NCBI GenBank assembly: GCA_028288315.1
Contig: JAQBNY010000011.1
Location: 1-10,861 of the forward strand
Length of the DNA stretch: 10,861 nucleotides
From: Mucilaginibacter sp.
GTDB lineage: Bacteria; Bacteroidota; Bacteroidia; Sphingobacteriales; Sphingobacteriaceae
Direction: 5' to 3'
Part shown: positions 7,340-10,861 of the stretch, one piece after another
Layout: each line of letters opens with the position of its first letter
Numbering within the stretch: the stretch's first letter is position 1
The notes under the pieces: generated by a model
What the model saw: only the letters and a program-made list of their open reading frames with translations
What the model was told of the DNA's origin: nothing
Database searches by the model: none
Made by a program: the position numbers and the translations under genes

Positions 7340-10300
7340 ATGCTGAAAGCTAATTTATACAGATCATTTACATTCGGTTGCCTGTTTTTTATGGCGGCAC
7401 TCATTCTTTTAAGCTCATGCAAAACCAAAAATGCAGGCGATGGTATTTTTAAATTATTACCCGTTGAGAAGAGCCATGTTGATTTTGTGAACAAGAATCC
7501 CGAATCAGATTCGGTGAATATATTGGACTACCTCTATTTTTATAACGGGGCAGGTTTGGCATCAGCCGATTTTAATAACGACGGACTGGAAGATCTTTAC
7601 TTTGCATCTAACCAGGGCCCCAATAAATTATATCTTAACAAAGGCGGACTTAAGTTTGAAGATGTTACCGCTGAGGCAGGCTTGGCTGGTACCGGCAGCT
7701 GGAAAACCGGAGTAACTGTGGTAGACATTAACGGCGACGGATTAAAGGATATATATGTTTGCGTGGTTGCAAACTTCAAAAATTTTAAGGGTAAAAATCA
7801 GCTGTACATCAACAATGGCGACATGACCTTTACAGAATCGGCCGCTAAATACGGGTTGGATTTTTCAGGTTTCTCAACACAGGCATCTTTTTTTGATTAT
7901 GATAAAGATGGCGATCTGGATATGTTCCTGCTTACCTCATCTGTGCATAGTAATGATACTTATGGCGACTCCACACAACGTTTTAAGGTTAGCCATGATG
8001 CAGGCGATCATCTGTTTAGAAATGATGGCGGCAAGTTTACTGATGTAACAGCGGGTTCGGGTATTTACTCGGCTCCAATAGGTTACGGTTTAGGTGTAAG
8101 CGTAGGCGATTTAAATAACGACGGTTGGGACGATATTTACGTTAGTAACGACTTTTTTGAGCAGGATTACTATTACATTAATCAGCAAAACGGCACTTTT
8201 AAAGAGGAGTTGAAAAGCGCCTTCGGGCATACCAGCTTGTTCTCTATGGGTAATGCTTTGAGCGATGTGAATAAAGATGGCCATTTGGATGTAATTAGTA
8301 CTGATATGTTGCCCGAAGAAATAAAGGCGCTAAAATCAACTATTAACGATGAACCTCTTGATATTTATAACCAGGAGGTAAACGCCGGGTACTATTATCA
8401 ATATTCCAAAAACTCCCTGCAGCTGAATGTAGGTAACGGTAAAAAGTTTGTTGATATAAGTCTGTATTCAGGTATGTCTGCAACTGATTGGACATGGTCG
8501 CCATTGGTGCATGATTTTGACATGGATGGGCGCAAGGATATGTTTTTCTCCAACGGAATAAAAAAACGCCTGAATGATATGGACTACCTAAAATTTTTGG
8601 GTGACCCTAATACAATTAAAGATTTTAAAAGCAGTCGCTTTTTTGACCGCGAAAAGATCAATTTAATGCCCAACGGCGATGTGCACAATTACCTGTATCA
8701 CGGCGCAGATGAATTGAAATTTAATGATGTATCTGCAGGGAACGATATGCAAAAAGCATCTATATCTGCAGGCTCAGTAGCTGTAGATTTGGATAATGAC
8801 GGAGACTTGGAACTAGTTACCAATAACATGGATGAGCCTGCCTATATCTACCAAAACCTGACAATGGAAAAGAGCGGCGATAAAAAACCTGCTTTTATTA
8901 AGGTGAGCGTAAAATATACTAAAGCCAATCCGGATGGGATTGGCACAAAACTGTTTATGCGCTCGCAAAAACAGGTAGATCATCAGGAGATACAAACCAG
9001 CACGGCTTATGAAAGTACACAGGGTAATAATTTGATATTTACATTTTTACCCGGCGATAAACCTGTTGAACTAATGGTGCTTTGGCCAGATAATTCATAC
9101 CAGGTAATTAAAAACTTAAGCTTAAATAAAAAGTCGGTTATTACATACAATAACACTGAAGCTAAAACCGCAACAGATGTTGCCGCATTAATTGCAAGCT
9201 ATATTAATTTTGATAAGCAGTTTAACAGCATACCTGTAAAAGCTAAGGTATTGGCTACTTTACAAACCTTTGAAACGCCCGATTTTAACTATTACAACTT
9301 ATTGCCGCACACTTATTTGCCACACACGCCGGCCGTAGCCGTAGCGGATGTGAACAAAGACGGCATTGACGATATTTATGTAGGCAGTATTGCAGGCGAA
9401 GAAAAGTACATTTTAGCCGGATCAAAAAGTGGTGAGTTCAAGAAAGTTTCCGTAAAGGGTTTTGAAGCGTTTAAAGAGTATGGCGATACAGAAGCACAAT
9501 GGGCTGATGTAAATAATGATGGCCTGCCAGACCTGGTAGTACTGAGTGCAAACCATCCTTTTATAGAAGTTGGTAAGCGCATGCAACCGCGTTTATATAT
9601 AAACAAGGGTAATTTCCAATTTGAGTATAAGGCCCTGCCAAGAGTGGAAAACCTGGTGTCCAAAATATTTTTTTATGATTTTGATGGCGACGGCATAAAG
9701 GATATTTTCCTGAGCAACAGTGTATCGTTTAACAACTATACTGCACCAGCAGCATCAGTAGTGCTATTAAATAAAAAAGATGGCATTTTTACCATAGCAC
9801 CCCAAAATCAGTTTGCTCAATTAACCGGTATACAGTTTATAACCAATATCTCCGCAAATGATATTGACCATAATGGCACCGATGATATTATCGTTTCAGC
9901 CGAGTGGCAGCCGATACAGATATTTCTGAAAAAGAATAAAAAGCTGGTAAAATTTTCGTCGCAACTGCTTGACGATGCAAAGGGTTGGTGGCAGTCTGAA
10001 ATTGTTACAGATATAAATAATGATGGCAAAGCCGACCTGATAGCGGGTAACTGGGGAGAGAACAATAAGTATAATGTTACCGGCCAACAGCCATTGTATG
10101 CTTACAATAATGATTTTGATAATGATGGCAAGAACGACCTGGTGATGTCATATTTTTATAAAGGGAAATATTACCCGTTTCGTCCAAAAAATGATCTGGA
10201 GCAGGAATTGCCATATCTTAAAAAGGAGTGGTTAAGCTTCCAGAAAATGGCTGATAAAACTACTGAAGAAATATTTAAAGATAAATTGAGCGATAGTGGC

Positions 10301-10672
10301 CGTTTAGTTGCCAACCAGTTCAGGAGTATTTTTATAAGCGATATACTGCATGCAAAAGCTATTACAGAGCTGCCTTACCTATACCAGCAGGCACCAATAC
10401 GATCAATAATGCCGCTAAATAATAAACAGGGTGATATTTTACTGAATGGTAACTTTTGGGGCGTTGTACCATACGAAGGTAAATATGATGCACTGGGCTT
10501 GGTTACCACCCATTATGATGTCCGCACAAAGCAAATGGCTATGCCAGAATATTGGATAAATCCATTACTAAACTTCGAGGAAATAAACGGCTTGCATCAA
10601 ATTAAAACAGCCACAGGCACAGGTTTTATAGTTGCAACTTACGAAGGTAAGCTGATACTAATAAACAAATAA
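7340..10672 (+). CDS. VCBS/FG-GAP repeat lipoprotein with divergent ASPIC/UnbV-like domain, second paralogue
   Basis: Predicted 1110-residue lipoprotein and diverged tandem copy of the gene before it. ATG at 7340 is chosen because it directly precedes a signal peptide ending in L-S-S-C (lipidated Cys27). An ATG at 7298 would overlap the upstream gene by 35 bases and add 14 residues before the signal. Calcium loops begin at Asp77, 129, 186, 257, 309, 392 and 483, then at Asp670, 723, 780, 841, 891 and 925. A seventh C-terminal repeat is recognisable by G-N-F-W near the end but has lost its aspartates. The ASPIC/UnbV region (about 528-605) keeps G-I-G-T and L-W-P-D but lacks the R-G-F-Q-S-S and G-L-G segments of its neighbour. 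The seven-base gap implies co-transcription and probably joint work with the upstream paralogue. The ligand and partner are unknown; no enzyme motif is seen. Confidence 0.9.
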   Translation: MLKANLYRSFTFGCLFFMAALILLSSCKTKNAGDGIFKLLPVEKSHVDFVNKNPESDSVNILDYLYFYNGAGLASADFNNDGLEDLYFASNQGPNKLYLNKGGLKFEDVTAEAGLAGTGSWKTGVTVVDINGDGLKDIYVCVVANFKNFKGKNQLYINNGDMTFTESAAKYGLDFSGFSTQASFFDYDKDGDLDMFLLTSSVHSNDTYGDSTQRFKVSHDAGDHLFRNDGGKFTDVTAGSGIYSAPIGYGLGVSVGDLNNDGWDDIYVSNDFFEQDYYYINQQNGTFKEELKSAFGHTSLFSMGNALSDVNKDGHLDVISTDMLPEEIKALKSTINDEPLDIYNQEVNAGYYYQYSKNSLQLNVGNGKKFVDISLYSGMSATDWTWSPLVHDFDMDGRKDMFFSNGIKKRLNDMDYLKFLGDPNTIKDFKSSRFFDREKINLMPNGDVHNYLYHGADELKFNDVSAGNDMQKASISAGSVAVDLDNDGDLELVTNNMDEPAYIYQNLTMEKSGDKKPAFIKVSVKYTKANPDGIGTKLFMRSQKQVDHQEIQTSTAYESTQGNNLIFTFLPGDKPVELMVLWPDNSYQVIKNLSLNKKSVITYNNTEAKTATDVAALIASYINFDKQFNSIPVKAKVLATLQTFETPDFNYYNLLPHTYLPHTPAVAVADVNKDGIDDIYVGSIAGEEKYILAGSKSGEFKKVSVKGFEAFKEYGDTEAQWADVNNDGLPDLVVLSANHPFIEVGKRMQPRLYINKGNFQFEYKALPRVENLVSKIFFYDFDGDGIKDIFLSNSVSFNNYTAPAASVVLLNKKDGIFTIAPQNQFAQLTGIQFITNISANDIDHNGTDDIIVSAEWQPIQIFLKKNKKLVKFSSQLLDDAKGWWQSEIVTDINNDGKADLIAGNWGENNKYNVTGQQPLYAYNNDFDNDGKNDLVMSYFYKGKYYPFRPKNDLEQELPYLKKEWLSFQKMADKTTEEIFKDKLSDSGRLVANQFRSIFISDILHAKAITELPYLYQQAPIRSIMPLNNKQGDILLNGNFWGVVPYEGKYDALGLVTTHYDVRTKQMAMPEYWINPLLNFEEINGLHQIKTATGTGFIVATYEGKLILINK

Positions 10673-10679
10673 ACCGGTT

Positions 10680-10861
10680 TTAAAAAATTGGCCAGTACAA
10701 CTTGGTAACCCATTTAGCGGTATCTTTTTCTGTAAGGCGGTTAGTGATGAGTATTTCAAAAGGCATTGCCGGTGATATCAGTCCATGATCTTTCTGGTAA
10801 TTTTTTAATTGTACAAAAGCATTTGCCACCGTTTGTTTGCCGCCTTTTACATCTGCCCCCA
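10680..10861 (-). CDS. GyrI-like / AraC effector-binding-like domain protein, C-terminal fragment
   Basis: The last 59 residues of a protein that enters from the right edge on the minus strand; its start is outside the window. The fragment reads G-G-K-Q-T-V-A-N-A-F, then a helix with L-K-N-Y-Q-K-D-H-G-L, then P-F-E-I-L-I-T-N, and ends in D-T-A-K-W-V-T-K-L-Y-W-P-I-F. This matches the usual end of GyrI-like small-molecule-binding domains: a helix, then a proline followed by a [WF]-E-[IV]-[YL] type strand, then K-W-x-T-x-[IVL]-Y-[WF]-P. In the family this domain occurs alone, behind an SRPBCC domain, or behind an AraC or MerR DNA-binding domain; which applies here cannot be told. The gene converges on the lipoprotein operon with 7 bases between stops, so it is a separate transcription unit and has no evident link to nutrient uptake. 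Confidence 0.72.
   Translation of the reverse strand, partial: GADVKGGKQTVANAFVQLKNYQKDHGLISPAMPFEILITNRLTEKDTAKWVTKLYWPIF

Noticed and set aside
10671..10680. Perfect palindrome AAACCGGTTT between the convergent stop codons as a bidirectional terminator or operator
   Set aside because: The stem would be only three base pairs with a four-base loop, there is no T-run after it on the plus strand, and a 10-base palindrome in AT-rich DNA can arise by chance.

Overview
The window comes from a member of the Bacteroidota. The evidence is a SusC/SusD pair, lipoproteins with Bacteroidota-style signal peptides, AT-rich DNA, no Shine-Dalgarno sequences before the starts, and one match to the Bacteroidota -7 promoter element. 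The protein style fits Sphingobacteriaceae (Mucilaginibacter- or Pedobacter-like), but that is an impression from reading, not a search result.

Layout. Positions 1-2405 hold the 3' part of a SusC-type TonB-dependent outer-membrane transporter; its signal peptide, N-terminal extension and most of its plug lie upstream of the window. Four bases later, 2410-3954 encodes the complete SusD-type lipoprotein partner. An 81-base gap (3955-4035) contains a strong intrinsic terminator hairpin and, just before it, a perfect TAnnTTTG promoter element. Two large paralogous lipoproteins follow, at 4036-7332 (1098 aa) and 7340-10672 (1110 aa), only 7 bases apart. Each has seven FG-GAP/VCBS calcium-loop repeats, a central ASPIC/UnbV-like domain, then six or seven more repeats (CRTAC1-like architecture). 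At 10680-10861 the C-terminal end of a GyrI-like (AraC effector-binding-like) domain protein enters from the opposite strand, converging on the operon with 7 bases between the stop codons. No other gene or RNA could be supported, and no stretch over 300 bases lacks a gene.

How the genes may work together. SusC and SusD form a TonB-powered 'pedal-bin' importer for oligomeric nutrients at the outer membrane. The two double-propeller lipoproteins sit where SusE/SusF-type or other accessory lipoproteins are often found. They are reasonably proposed as envelope-anchored accessory binding proteins for the same substrate, but nothing in the window identifies that substrate: there is no glycoside hydrolase, peptidase, sulfatase or regulator. 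The most interesting material is the paired double-propeller lipoproteins, a conserved non-repeat insert they share near the C-terminus, and the promoter-hairpin arrangement in front of the first of them.
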